DNA of 64,000 nucleotides from Hydractinia symbiolongicarpus (lineage: Eukaryota > Cnidaria > Hydrozoa > Anthoathecata > Hydractiniidae): contig NC_079876.1 of NCBI RefSeq assembly GCF_029227915.1, positions 23,128,001 to 23,192,000 on the forward strand, in the 5' to 3' direction. The notes beneath the pieces were generated by a model. That model was not told the DNA's origin. It did no database searches and saw only the letters and a program-made list of their open reading frames with translations. The translations under genes and the position numbers were made by a program. This document shows, piece by piece, positions 44,801 through 59,800 of the stretch (the stretch's first letter is position 1; each line of letters begins with the position of its first letter).

Positions 44801-47800
44801 TTAATGGGATAAATTTACGCGGGGTTAAAATTTCGCGGTTGAGGGATGTTCTAATTTTTTGCGGGAACTTAATTTCGTGGATTAAGTCATAATAGCAAAT
44901 TTTTAAAAAAAGTAAATTAAGTTGTCAAAAGGGTTCGGGGCCGAATGGCGCTGTCTCATGGACCGTCGTTGCACCGTTTATTTCTACACCGACCGAAACA
45001 AAATGTGGTTTAGCCTGTTTGCAAATTTTCGAAGGAAGATATTTTTGCGGATAGTACCCAAATCCGTGAAATGCGCGAAATTTAATCCAGCGAAAATTTA
45101 TCCCATTAAAGTAACCCAATTCGGTTGACGGTATTTCGAACATTGTGACCAGGCGTCTATTCCGACCCCTCAAAACCTTTTATAGGCATTTCAAAATGGA
45201 CTCAATTTTGGCATACCTATTTAGTACGTCATAAAAAAGGAACAAAATAGCAACAATTTTTTTTGCTTACGTCCGTACTTTTTTATGACGTCATCAATAG
45301 CAGAAAATTTGTCCAAAATGCTTCTATCAGCTGAAAATTTAATTACATTAATTCCAGAATGAATTTTAACATGTTGTTTGAAGTTTCTGTAACATATTTT
45401 CCAGTTTTACATAATTCGCGTAAAAAAATGTCAAAAATCGACCGAAAATCATATTTTCCCTTGATTATCATGTAATATCCGAGAAAATCGGGAAATCGAA
45501 TTTCGAAATATTTCACGAGCGTTAGGTTCAGGTCCGAGATTTAGGCTAAAAACACAAAATCGCACAAAAAGTTTCTTCCCTAAAGTACCTGCAAGTGTGA
45601 AAAAAAAAATTTCTTGAAAACTTGAATTTCTTATCATTAATCATCAATCTCTCTGAAACAGAACTACAGTAGTAAGCATAAACCCACCTGTTCGGCTGTA
45701 GAGAGGTAGCGTCAAAACCAGTGATCTCTGACAAATCGTCCTCAAGTTCCTTGAATAAATTGTAATATCCTTGTGCTTGCTCTTTTGGTGCAAACGGGTG
45801 AATGTCAGTAAATTTGGGCCAGGTAATTGCCTAATAAAACGAAATACGATTAAATAAATACTTGTGATGTTGACAGATGGCTAAATTAAAGTTCTAATTG
45901 CCACGTCACTGAAGAAGAAAAATACACACATGTTCGATTTTTATAATTTGGAATTCAAGATCATTCGATTTTAAACTTTCGTCAGTTCGCAAAACAAATT
46001 CGAACAAGACGTATGATACACGTAAACAACCTCGCGAAGAAAGTTTATAAAAAGCTGTCTATCAAATTGTGATTTCTGTTACGAAGTTAGACACGACATA
46101 TTTTGCTATTGGGACAGGCAATAATATTTGTTACGCACTACGCAGTTATTTTGAAAAATTGATTTGTGAGATCTTCTTGAACGAAAAATTCCTCGAAATT
46201 TTAATTTTCGTTGGGTCAGCCTGGAGTTGACTGACTGACAGGAAGAAGAAAGACCACAAGCTGCACCTAAAATTTTCGAAATTCAGTAATCCCCCCCCCC
46301 TCAAAAAAAAGGACCGGGTATAAGAAAGTCACTCAGTGAGAAAAAGAAAAATAAAGAAAAATAATATACGATCTTAATTGTTTAAAAAAGGAAATGGCTT
46401 TAGTTAAAAAAATATATTACCAGAACTGTCACTCCTGTACGCTTATGACGCAGAGACAAATAAGAGGCAGGGAATCGAAAAATTTACGTTTTCCGGAGTG
46501 TTTCCGAAATCATATTTCACTATGTTGGCGTGTCATTAGCGTAGCGAAAAGAATTTCGATCTTGTCATTAATTATATAAGGTGTAGCGTCTTCGTTTTTC
46601 TCTTACGTATTTTTGTGGAAATTTTATTTTTTGCAGACTACTTTCCAGGCATTTGGGGAGACCTTAACTCTGCCTACATTCACTTTGGAAAACTTTGGTG
46701 GAAACACCTTTACTTTACCAGTTAGTTAAATACATCTTTTCAAAACTTATCTTTTTAAACAATATACAAGATGCAGGAGGTGCTTAAGCAATCTCGCTAT
46801 TAAAAATGCACAACTATGAAACGTCGAAAATGCAACCCAATTCTACAATTTCTGCTAACAAAAAATACAGCCTATCATTCATGGTTAAAAGTTGCGCGAT
46901 TGAAACGTTTATGGCCTTAAACGGCATTTAGTTGACAAAAAATTAACATTTTGATGTCACTATCATGTTCAGCATACTTTTTTTGTTAACTGTGCCAAAT
47001 TTTGTCGAAAATAAAGTAATTTTAATTTTTGGACCAATTTTGGCCTATAATGACATTTAGGTGATAAAAATCAAAATTTTGATGTCACCATCATGTTCAG
47101 CATACTTTTTTTGTCAACTGTGCTATATTTTGTCGAAAATAAAGCAGTTTTAATTTTCGGACCAACTTTGGCCTAAAATGACATTAAGCAAAACTTTGAT
47201 GGCACCATCATGTTCGGCATACTTTTTTTTAACTTTGTTGAAAATAAAGTAGTTTTAATTTTCATACAAATTTTGGCCTAAAATGACATTTAGGTGACAA
47301 AAATCCAAATTATGATGTCACAATCATAATTTTTTTGTTAATTGTGCCAAATTTTGTCGAAAATAATACTTATTTTGGCCTGAAATGTCATTTAGATGAA
47401 TTCCAAGTACTTAGAGAGTTTAGTTACGAAGTTTAAATCTGTGACGTTGCGATTGACCATTTGGTTAGTTAGTTACAAGTTGGAAACACACCCTCGCAGG
47501 CAAGATAGTAAAAAGAAAAAAAAAAGTAAAAATAGTGACCAAGATGAGATTCGAACACACGACTACTCCCATGTCGGTGCTCAGAGAGGCAAAAATTTCC
47601 ATTCTTGTAGGACAAATTTGCGTTTTAATACAAGCTCACGAGCTTGTAATTATTGTTTATGTGAATTAAAACGAGAAGATGGTTTTAGTTGAGCGACTTC
47701 CATTTTTTTCTGTTTTTTATTTGTTTATATTTTTACGGCACCATTTTAGTGATGGCTTCCCAAGCCCGTTAGTATGGCTCCATGTTTTAAAGACTTAGAA

Positions 47801-50800
47801 ACGATTTAAAATTTTGGGTTTTTTTCATAATAACTATTTTTGTACCAAATAGGTCATCTTTAATAAGGTAATAAATTTTTTTACACACATTAATTATTAC
47901 TATTTTTGATAAAAAAAATAAAAAAAATATATAAAAAAAGGGTGAAATTACTACAAAATGTATAAAGGAGCTTAAAAAGGTGTTAAAAGTGGAATACGCC
48001 ACATAGGGCAAACTTTATATTACATAAATACGATATAAAATATCCAGAAATGGTAAAGTTTTTCTTGAAACCACTCACCATCATTTCTGTAGTACTGTTC
48101 AATTTCATTGTGCATGATCCCTTTTAAAAGAGAGAAAATATATTACACACTTTATGAGAAATATTGAACGTGTCTTTACATTTGATATGACTTAGTAAAA
48201 AATAAGCATTGATATTAAATACTGAATACTACATCAACTTTGATTAGGCTCGTCACCTTTCTCGAAACGGTGCAAGTTTCAAAATGTTACACAATATGAA
48301 AACAACAACAACAACAACAACAACAAATTGGGTTAAATACTCACAAGTGGTATCATGGAATGGACGAGAGATAAATCTTTATTTTCCAACATTTTCATGT
48401 AGCGAACAATCTTCGTTTCACTTTGATAACTAAATATTAGGACGTTTTACGATGTTAGGCTCGGTATTATACCACAAATGAGAGGCTTTTATAAATACTT
48501 TAAAACTGAAATACAGACAATTTTAAAACAGCTTTTTTATGTAGAACCTCTACATAAAAAAGCTGTTTTAAAATCGCGTGAAAGAAATCAATATTTCTGC
48601 GAGAGTTTGTCATATATAACATAAGTATCACTGAACTTTTTCAACTTTTTAATACAGTAAAATTTATCTAAGATTTTTTTTCTCTCTCTTTTAAGACGAA
48701 ACGCGAAAACCTATTACTCATGCTGAAAATACTGGCTATATTTCATAAACAGTAAAATACAAAGTATATAAAACTATATAATTCTCAAAATTTTTTGCTG
48801 TTTAAAAGATGCAGGCATTTAAAGGTTTTCGCATAAAAATCGCACCATTAAAATCTACTTCCTTGTTAATGTCTAGTCCTGAATTTATATCAAAAAGTTG
48901 CTTTCGTACTATCCGTTTTACATTTTCTCCTTCACACTGTGATACCTTACCAAATTAACAATTTTTAAGAAAAAACAGACAACGTTTAAAAGCTCAGTAA
49001 TGTTCAGAACACTAAAATTTTAGTTTTGCCTCTATATTCATAAATCCTTTAGTGTAAGAGGTATATCAAACAAAAATTGATTTATTGAGATTAAAACTTT
49101 GTAATAGAATTTTATTAAAAAAATAACGCCACAACAAGAAATAACAGCTAGAAAGGGAATGATAATCAGATGACTCAAACAGCACTGACAATAAACCCAA
49201 GTCGATTAGGGTCGATTTATCCTTATACTAAATAAAACAATGTGCAGTGTGCAATAATTTTTTATTGGAAAAGTTAAATAATACAGAGTTTACCTTTTAA
49301 GCTTGGTTTCTACGGTGAAATAACTTGAATTAATTTTTGAACATAATTTATTACTTCATTTTAGTTCACAGTGGAAACATGTTTAATTATTTCAAACTCA
49401 CATTTTTATTTCATAAAATAACGTGGATCGGACATCAAAACTTTTTGATAGCAAGTTCACTTTTATTTCATAAGGTATACCAATATTTTCATGCAAATGT
49501 GAATTACAAAACATGCAGTGGGAGAAACTGTGAGATAAAGGCGTTTACAAAATGCATTTTTAAGGTTTAAAATTTTATGGATCGTTTTTTTATCTGAAAC
49601 ATGACTTCTACCTCATTTCCTAACAGAATTTAGAAAAGACAATGGTACTCCCCTTATTTCACTTTTTTGAAAATGACCCTTATTAGAACTGGAGGTGAGA
49701 ACGTTAGTTTGGTATGGTTATATTTTGTGTAGGTTTGCGAAAATTTTGTACTTCAGAAACACACGAAAGAACGATGTACGATAGACGAAAATACCTGTGG
49801 ATGTTTCCATGGCGTGACAACTATTTTAACTAAGTTTTGTTTTCTTTATATTTTTAACGAAAACAACATTATCAGTGACATTTCTTTTTCAAAAATGCCA
49901 TGCATTTGTTGTTTTTCTTACCGTGAAATAAGCTTTCTCTTCAGTGGAAACTATGCATAATCAACAAGATGTTGCAAAATAAAAATATGTGTCCTAAAAA
50001 CTATTTCACGTTACTTTACGTAAGTCGCCAGTGGAAACCAAGCTTAAACGTCAACGTGTTTTCTTATTTTTCAATTTTACACTTCGTCAATCCTATGCTA
50101 AGAATCTTGGTCTACAATTTTTGAGTATTTTAGAAAAAAAAGGTGAGCAATCTAATTTGTAAGTGTTGTTGTATGACGCTGTAAAATTGTTTGTAATACT
50201 GTCAACAAGTTGATCAAGAGTACGAAGAAAAAAAATCACATATAGCTAAATGCATTTAATAAACACATTGTGTACCGGCCTCTTTTCCTTACAGGAGAAA
50301 AAAATGAGAAAAGTACAGTTTTTACAGAAAGCACGTTATTTACATCTACTAAATCATCTACTAAAATATTGACTGTTCTGTCTTCCCAAGAAAACAATTT
50401 TAACATATTCTCCATCTTGGTGATTAAATCCCTGCGTAAAGTTACTGTTGCAAGAATGTACCTTTGAAAGACTGGATGCTGAAGGAACTCTGTTTTTCTT
50501 TTCAATTCACTGTTAGCAATACTTTTACTTGGCGGACTGTTCATGTTTGATGCAATCTCAGCCTACAAAATAGAAGAACACAATGATTATTTCTAAATAA
50601 TTTTTTCCCCAAATACTTAAAGAAAATAACTTTGGCCATGGAAACAAGGTATCATCTTAGCAACTCCTACTTTTATGAGTAAGGATATCCCCAAAAGACT
50701 GCCCCTTGTTTAATACACATTACTAACTTCCACACTCATAAAAACAGGTAGTCAGACAACAAATTTTCGTTACAACCTAAATAATTCGAAAATGCAATTT

Positions 50801-53800
50801 AAAATTTCCAATATCACGTTAGTGCGAAGTACGTATTTAAAACAGTTTTGCATTGACATTTCTTTTGCATTAGCTACAGAAAAATGACGACAAAAAATTC
50901 AAGCACAAGTTAAATGTTATAGTTTTCATAGAAAAAAAATTGACTTATTTTCACGTTCACAGTAGGAGGGTAATGTCAACACCTTTACTTCCTTAGGAGC
51001 TCGATAAAATCAGCCTCTGCATTTTATTTACAGCTATGACTGAAAAAGCATTAAGTATTTCAATAAGCTAACATCAATTCTAATTCGCTTGTCATACTGA
51101 TGGAAATACTGCAAATATTTTGGACAAAAACTTTAAAAAAATGCCTCTTACTGCTTTACTTCCAGTGCTAAATATCCAAAACAAGTCATCTAAGTCCTGT
51201 TCTGTTATAGTTTCATCCATTGATATACCAAGCTAAATAATTTTTTTTGAAAAATAAAAACAAACGATTTTTGTAAAGTATATATATATACTAATCCAAA
51301 GTACATTTTGGATCATTCTTAAATTCTGTACACAATCATGTTTACAAGACTTACTGATGTACCATCACTGAATCTTCTTAAGTTGATTTCTTTTGACGCA
51401 GCTCGATCTAAAATCCATTGCATGTCCTTTACGTTGAGAACCTTTGAACCAGAAAAAATATGATTTCACTAACTGGCTTATACAATTACTGAGATAACAG
51501 CAGCAACAGCATGTTATACATGAGGTGCTTGCCACAATCTAAATAACAAGTCTTATCAAACTGTTTATCGACGTAAATAGTCTAGACAGAGTAAATAAAA
51601 ACTTACTTTAACAGTGTCAAAGAATTCACCTTCAGCTAGTTCATGTCCACTCTCTTTCATCCCTTGAAAAATTAAAAAAGGCTGGGAAGGGGAGAATTAA
51701 TGGAGGCAATTAGCCAGGGAGCCCTGCTAAATAAGCATCCCTAAGGAGTGATACTAAGAAAGCCTTAAAGGTTACTAAAAGGTTACTATTCAAGCAAAAA
51801 GTTTTATGTTTTATTAAGCATTTGTTACTTGCTGATTCACATCAAATCTCAAAATGTATATTTCGTTTTAATGATCTAATCAGAACTAAAATATAACCTC
51901 AGTTATTCTTATAAACAAAATAAATATAATACTTTAAGTGCAGAAATTTGCATGGACAGAAACTTTCTGTTTCTACCAAGGAAATTTCTGCGCTTTAAAT
52001 TATATTGATGTAAAAGAATTACAAAATTTGATCCCTAAAAAGATACTAAAAATTAACATTTTGCAGCGGTGGTCAATAATTTTTGAGCATTGCGTAGTGA
52101 CACTTAAATTCGCTTTAATGGGAAAAAGGAAGCAAAAACGTTTTGGTTTTTTTGGTTTTAAGTTAGCTAGAATGCTGAACTAATTTCACCATTCAAACAT
52201 TTTACAACAGAAGATCAGAAGGCAATACAGAAACTCAAAAACTCTGACAAAAACATGTAACGTTACTGATGTTCACAGTTTAATACGCTAGATTTGCTGC
52301 ATGTGTCAAGTACAATATTTCTGAAAAAGCAAACAAACAGACAAATACAAACCTTCTGCTAGTATCAACGCAGCATTGTGCACTCTTTTGGCAATATTTA
52401 ATAACCCTTTTGGTCCATGGTAAACACCATACATTGCAGACATATTTGCTAGCAGGGCTTGAGCAGTACAAATATTACTTGTTGCTTTATCTCTTCGTAT
52501 ATGTTGCTCTCTTGTTTGCAATGCTAGGCGATAACATGGGTTTCCATTTGAATCTCTATATTTACAAGTGCAGAAAATAACAAATACGAATATCAAAGGC
52601 TTGTTTCAGACTTATTACTGCTACAAGAAGAAAAACTGAAAAAAACTCTCGTTGGCTACCCCAATATATTGTTTAACGTCTGTGGCAGGGTGTGTTTATT
52701 TACATTTAAAAATAGGAGGTGAACACAATTAAATTTTCAGATCCTAATATTCGAAATATACATATTAAATTTTAATATGGCAATATAGTAAGACATAAAG
52801 TTAGACATGGCTTTGTTTTGGTTTTAAACTGGAAAGACCATGTAGTACCCTGTACAGGCATTTTGAACCATTTATTACTGATTTATCCATCTTCTGCATA
52901 CCAAGTAGAAATCCAAGAAAAATGACAACCTACTTTGAAACTCCCACAACTCTGCCTGGCATTAAACGTTTTAATTTGTCAGAAACAGCAAAGAAAGCAG
53001 CATGTGGACCGCCATAACCTGAAACACAATGTTACAGCACTACTACGTTGTTACATAATAGTATTTTAATTCACTTTATCTTTCACACAGTTCACTTTAA
53101 GTGAATTTTGCAAATTTCATGACTTTCTTGAAAATTAAAGTTGGTCCATAGTCGGTCGTTATTTTTTTTGTGACTTAAATTTTTGTTGTCGTTAAAATAC
53201 AAAATATAAAATACAATAAACTGCTTAATAGATTTGTAAAAGTAATTCTCTCAAAAAATCTATATAAATGGTCTGTGAGTAATTAATAATAATGGCAAGA
53301 AAATGACTATTTATAGGGAATTTACCGTTTGCGAAATGTATTTTTTTACCTCACGAAAATATCAGTTTTTGCAAAAAAATTAAATTCAGTTATTACAAAT
53401 CAGAGCAAGTGAATTACTAAGAAACATTAAAGTCTTAATGCAACAATACCATTAATTTTACTAATGAGATTGTTGTATTCTGCAAAAAAACATTAGGTTG
53501 AAGAAGCCTAATAGTCTTTTAGAGGATATTCGGTGGCACAACCATGTTCTGTAATTTAGCTATAAATTAATTAAGGTCAAGCTTTATCTCAAACCTTTTA
53601 TGAATGAGGAATAAAATCAAGCATTGATCCAACATGTGACAAATGTAGCACTTAACTTCAGCTCAAACTCTACTCCCAATTTTTAGCACATTGGTTCATG
53701 AGGGACAGGTGAAGACCTGACATTACATAGTAATATTTAGCTCAGCTTGCGTTTTAAAATGGCAGACTTAACTTTCCAAATAGTTGCTGGTCTACCAAAA

Positions 53801-56800
53801 CTCCAATTATATCAAACTAGGTGCTTTATTTAGCTTGTCCTGCGCATATAAAAACGTTTATAATAAAATATTTAAAAATTTTTGTACGGTGAAATTTAGT
53901 TCCAATTGCATATTCATTTTTTAAGAAATGTACAATAAAAAATTTGTACACATCAGCAATTTTTCAACATTTATTTTTGTAAATAGAGAACAAGTTACCT
54001 AAGGGTACACCAAATCGCTGAGCATTACCAAAGGCTATGTCGCAACCAAACTCGCCAGGAGGCTTCAGCATTGTTAGTGCCAACAAGTCAGTAGCGCAGC
54101 AAGTTAATGCCTATGGCAAAATAAAAACTATAACGCAATTCTTGAATAAAACATTGACCGATACATTTCTGACATAATAAAATACGTGGTTGATTTTTTG
54201 CTAAAATTAGCAAGATTTATGTTACAGCCTGATTTATAGTCCGTTTTATATAGTCCCTCGACTCTAATTTTATGACCTCAGTTCATCCTTTGTAACCTTC
54301 TCATATGAATTTCTCCTTTTTATTTCTCCCTTGTATTTTTTTAGTCCTGTGACAAGCAAGTACATACCTTTCCTGCATGTGCTCTTTCCACTAGATCAAC
54401 AAAATCTTCAATTTTTCCATTTGTATCTGGATACTGAAATAACACACCTGCAATGTCGTTTTGAGAAAAGTCAAAATCTTTATGATTGGCAACAATGACC
54501 TCCATGCCATCTGCGATTGTGCTAATAGTTAAAAGTTAGAGAGATTACTATTGTTATATCAAAGGTGAAGAGATGTGTGGGAGTGTATTGTTTTATTCTA
54601 ATTTATTATATCTGTTAGGTATTTATTTTAGGCAGAATCTACTCCTTAAGTTTATCCTCTAATATTTTTCCATCCAATTCTTTAATTTTTAATAAAACAC
54701 AAGTGAAAAATCTTTTTACCTAATTACACCAAAAGATGAATAACTAATGTGAAAGTAAGAGTTATTGAACCTTCAATGCTGAGCCATTGTAGGAAACTTT
54801 AAGTGAAAAAACGTTAACTTGAGTGCAAGAAATATAAGAATGTTGACGTATTCAAAATACACCATTTTTAAAAACAAGCATGAAAGTACAGAAGACTTGG
54901 TGCTTGTAAGTATAACAGTTCATAACATTAAGCTTGCTACTATGAAGTCACATAACAGCACTGGTCCTTTGTATCTACTGTAATTTAGCAACCTGTTAAT
55001 AACAGCGTTTGACTTTCTAAAAAGAAAGTGATCAAAATCATTTTTTTGGGCAATAAAATGTAAAAATTTATTTTTCCTGAGAATGTAGTGATGAGTTTTA
55101 TTTACAATACCAAAAAATTGGGTAGAAAATCAAAAGAATAGCTATTTGCATTAATATCGTTGGTTTGTGTATTTTTCTGTATTATGTCAGTATGAAGATT
55201 CTGGAGCTAGGCTGAAAATGTTAAAGAGACAAACTTTTAGCTGATTGGTGATACGAAGGACAATTTTCCTTTAAAAGCAATCTGCAAAACATGCTTTGAA
55301 CAAATATAAAATTCAATGTAATTTGTTTTTTAATAGAAACAACCATTGTGTTTGTAATGAAATTGACTAAGGCTTTTACAAAACACCACTGCATCTTGTT
55401 ATTTCAATCTTTTTGTTACCTTTGCTTAAACAGAAAATACAAATTATTTACCCAATATTATCATGAAATGGGCACAACTACAGCAAACACCTAACTATGC
55501 TTTCTTAACTATATTACATTATAATTCAAACCCAGTAAAGCTTTTTATAAGGTAAACTTTTTTATTTAAAAAGTGTAAATCATTCGGCTTTTTTCTGTTG
55601 TGCCAATTAAATTTGAAAAAGATATGACTGAATTTTCACATCAATGTTCATAATTGTGTGCATTACTATTGATAGTAAATGACGACCAAGGCAAGCACTC
55701 TATAGATAACAAGTTAACGAACGCTTATTCTTCTCAAAAACTCTAAACACAAGTCTGTTTAGTGCAACTAATCAACATCTTTCCTAACCTTGCTCTAGTT
55801 AGCACTAGCGATATTGTCTGCGGATGACAATTGATGTCAACAAAAAATTTCTTTTTCTTTGTATATCTAAATCAAAGAAGACAAAACGCATTAAAGAAAA
55901 AGTAAACCTATGTTAAAAAACAAAATAAAAAAAGAGTAAAAAAATTACTGCTGACAGTCTTTCCCAGGTTCTTTTTCTTAGAATAAGAAATTTTAAATTG
56001 TTTTTGACATGATGCACAAACTGAAGAAGGCTGAGCAGGGTGGGTAAGAGTCAAACTTATACTGACATACCTCTTTAGAATGTAAAATCTTGTATTACTA
56101 AACCTTAAAAGTGTTTGATGGTTACATACCTGTAAGCAATTCCTAAAGCTTCTGCTGCAGCTGTTGCTTCATCAAGAAGAGAAGAATTTGCTAAATCTAA
56201 ACCAGTGAGATCCGAAACCATTGTTTGAAAGTTTAGTAGAGATTCTAGACGACCCTGGGCTATTTCGGGTTGGTACGGTGTGTATTGAGTTGTCCTACAC
56301 GAAATATATTTTGGAGAAATTGCTAGAAACTGTAACAGGAATAGTGTAAATGGAATATACATTAAAAAACATGATAGTAGAATACTTACCAACCAGGATT
56401 CTCCAACAAATTTCTCAAAATTGTTGGCGGGACAATGCAGTTGTAGTACCCAATACCAAGGTATGATCGCCACACTTGGTTGGTGCGTGCAAACTCTCTT
56501 AACCTTACAAGACATTCAGCCTCAGCTAAATGTGGAAACAAGTGTAATAGGATTTGTGTATGACATACAAATATTTTTTAGAAATACAAGGAATTTAAGA
56601 TATATGTTCAATAAATAGGACTCTTTGTTGTCTTTTCTTTTGATTTATAAGAAAGTCAGGGTAACTAGTTGTTAGCCAACGAAAAAATGGATGGGAATTA
56701 ACCCATCAGAAAAATCTACAGGAATTCACAGATAGACAGCAAATATTATTTTTTTAATTAACAAAACTACAACAATTTCTTATCCTTTTTCTATAAGACA

Positions 56801-59800
56801 TGCTGCCCTATTAGTAACAGCATCTTAAAGGAGTTACAAGTACAATTAGAAAATGTTAAAATTAAGTTGCAGAGTTAGATAACAAATTGTTTAACCACCT
56901 ATTTTTTTTTTCTAAGATATTCACATTTTAAGATTTTAATGTGCTGCATTAATGTCATATTTGAATGAGTCATTTTTGACAATTTATCTAATCAGTAACT
57001 TTCGCACTTGTTGATCTGAGTGAGCAGTCACATCAATGTTTCTATAAATATATTTTTTTGCAGTCATGCTCAGTACTCTCCAAAAAAAACATGACCTTTC
57101 ATTTTCAGCTTTAATACACAAATTGATAAGTTTTGGTTTTTCAATTCTTATTTTAAATTTCAGAATGATTTCCAAATTGGACCACATATATTACCTTCTG
57201 AAACTGAATACATGAAAACTGTTTACAGTTAATTCTGCTGCAAAAAAAGAATGAATGCAAAGTTAATCTATCACTTTCCCTTGCTCCTTAATTAAACACA
57301 GCATTCATAATTTTTACTTGATGATATAAAGCCTCGTTGATAAAGTAGAGGCTAGAGTGTGGCAAAACACATTCCCAAAATTGTTTATAAGGTGTGCAAC
57401 TTTTATTTTTTCAATTTTCCGGCTAAAAGGACACTGGTGATATTGGTTTTAAGCGTGCAATTATGGCCTGAAAGCAGCACACTCAATTGTATGTTTCTGT
57501 GGAGGTGTGTAAGTGTGATCGCACACGCTAAAATGAGAAAACTGAATATAGTCCACACCTTTTCCTAGGATTTAGTTAGATATTGAAACTAACCTATTTG
57601 TTACCTTGCAATACATTTTTTGCTTGCTTGTGATCATTAACCTTTGGGATGGCACTTGACTAGACTAGGGTAAACGATGAATATTTTTACGACAAAAAAA
57701 TCTAGGGAAATCAGGTGAAGCTTATTATCAGCATTGTTAAAGAGATTCTAAAAAAAAAAAAGATTTTAAAATCTTCACACTGGTGACTAATTGTGTTTCA
57801 CATTGGCAATTTATATTTTCCTTATGATCGCGTTCTTCACGCCTATCAATACAAAAAAAGAACATGACCGATAAATTGCGCGCCTAAAGCTTTGTTACTT
57901 TTGTTTGTGCGAACAATCCTAAAAAAAAAATCCTAAACAAAAAAAAGTTGAAATTCCTTTGGCCCTGTACACAGTACAGGGGTTGCTGTTTTGGTGTGGG
58001 GGACAATCACAGTACAAGTTCCAGCAATGTTTACGGCTAAGAATTTTAACCAAGATATTGAAAGTTGGAAGTCAAGTTATTAATAAACTTTGTGACTACT
58101 TGGGGAGCAAACAATATATATAAATTAAATTAAAGTTGAATGGCTGCTAACGAAGACAAGGGTAACAATGGATCATAAAAATCATTGCTTAAAATAATAT
58201 TTTGTTACTGTCAAAGATTCTTTTTTACTATTTTATTTTGCTCTAAATTACGACCATTAGCAGCACTTCAAATAACATTTTCAAACCTGACAATTGTAAG
58301 ATTATTTCAAAATCCATGTGATTATATTTTTCGAAGAAAAAAATATCATTCACCCCCTGGTCCCGGAAATTGTAATCATTTTTGTTCTAAATGTAAAGAA
58401 ATTAACTTACAAAAGTGTATTTAAAGCCACCCTGCACATCCTAGCTAATAACTCACTCCTGACCCAGATAAAGAATTCTGCAGAATAAGATATCATTACC
58501 CCAGCCCCTTTGTAGTTAATAACTGTGGGTTACAGCTGATACCTATAGCCATGTGATCCTTTACTGGTTATTTTTTTTAATTTCGAAACTAAAATAATTT
58601 ACATATTAGGAAAACAATTCAGAGTACCAAATTCAGAAATCAAGATCGCTCAGCTAGCTAATTTTTTGGGGGAACTGAGGGAACAGTTTATTGTCATTAT
58701 GTTCATTATATCTTTTAGGTTTAGATACACGGCTTTATGCCATAATTAAGAATAAAGATCTGTTTACATTCAGGTAGCAGGTTGTAGTTAATAAGATGGC
58801 AACTGGAGCAATCACGATGGCACAAAAGTGTGGATTGCCCCAATTTTCTAAAGATGGGGATAAGCATAGAACAAGTAATGTTCTATGCTTATGAAAAATT
58901 TGAGACCTTTCACCATTCAAGACAATATCGGATGGTGATTATGTAAATGAATTTGAACAGCTTAATAACAGTAAAGACAGTAATGATATCGATGTTGAGC
59001 AAGAAGTATTATATGGTCAAAAGTTTGACAGACGACGTTTTAACAGCACTCGTGGACATGGCAGAGGTGGTAAATATTTCAATGCTAAAAGAAGCCGGTA
59101 AAATCCTAATGGTCCTAATGGACATCCATTGCAATGTCACTATTGCAAATCTATAATGCATTTCATGAATGACTGTCCTGATAAGAATAAAGGAAGAAAA
59201 GGACAGAATGAAGTACATGTGCAGTTTCTTGCAAAGGGTGTGGAACAATGCTTTATGGAGCAAGTGGTGTCTGAGTCTTTGAACTGTGCTTTACGAGACT
59301 CAGGATGTTTATCGACAGTTTGTGGTAAAAATTGGCTTGACTGTTACATAGACACTTTGCCAGAAGGGACAGCTTTAGCTGAAAGTAAGAGTAACAAGTC
59401 CTTTAAATTTGGGCCAGGTGGAAGCTTCCCCTGAGTTAAACAAGTTAATATCACTGTTAATATGGCTGGAATGCAAGCCCATATTCTTACTGATGTTGTC
59501 GATTGTGAATTACTGTTATTGTTATCAAAACAGAGTCTGAAAGCAGCTAACAGTCAACTTGATTTTGTTAATGATAATGTCACTGTTTGGAAGGGACATT
59601 CCTTTACAACACGTGTCAAATGGCCATTACTGTGTGACGCTTCACGCGCTTGGTATGAGACATAATCTAACGACTTCGATTAAGTTGGAGCTAAAAGAAG
59701 CATTTATGAGAATGCACTATTTTTCTGGAGAAAAGAAACTTCACTCGAAAGTGTAATTTACTGTCATGTTGACGATGCTTCTTCATTGGAAGTGATTTGT

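Noticed and set aside
47530-47600. Possible minus-strand tRNA or tRNA-derived SINE, with GTGTTCGAATCTC resembling a B box
   Set aside because: No convincing A box, acceptor stem or anticodon arm could be folded; at best a tRNA-derived fragment.
52280-52596. Minus-strand open frame starting [11 protein letters not shown]
   Set aside because: Its first residues are intron; the true exon is 52555-52353 of GLDC, starting at the AGATTC acceptor.
56105-56515. Single minus-strand 136-codon frame across 56105-56515
   Set aside because: It runs through the intron between GLDC exons 56525-56390 and 56294-56130 and uses the wrong frame in the first.
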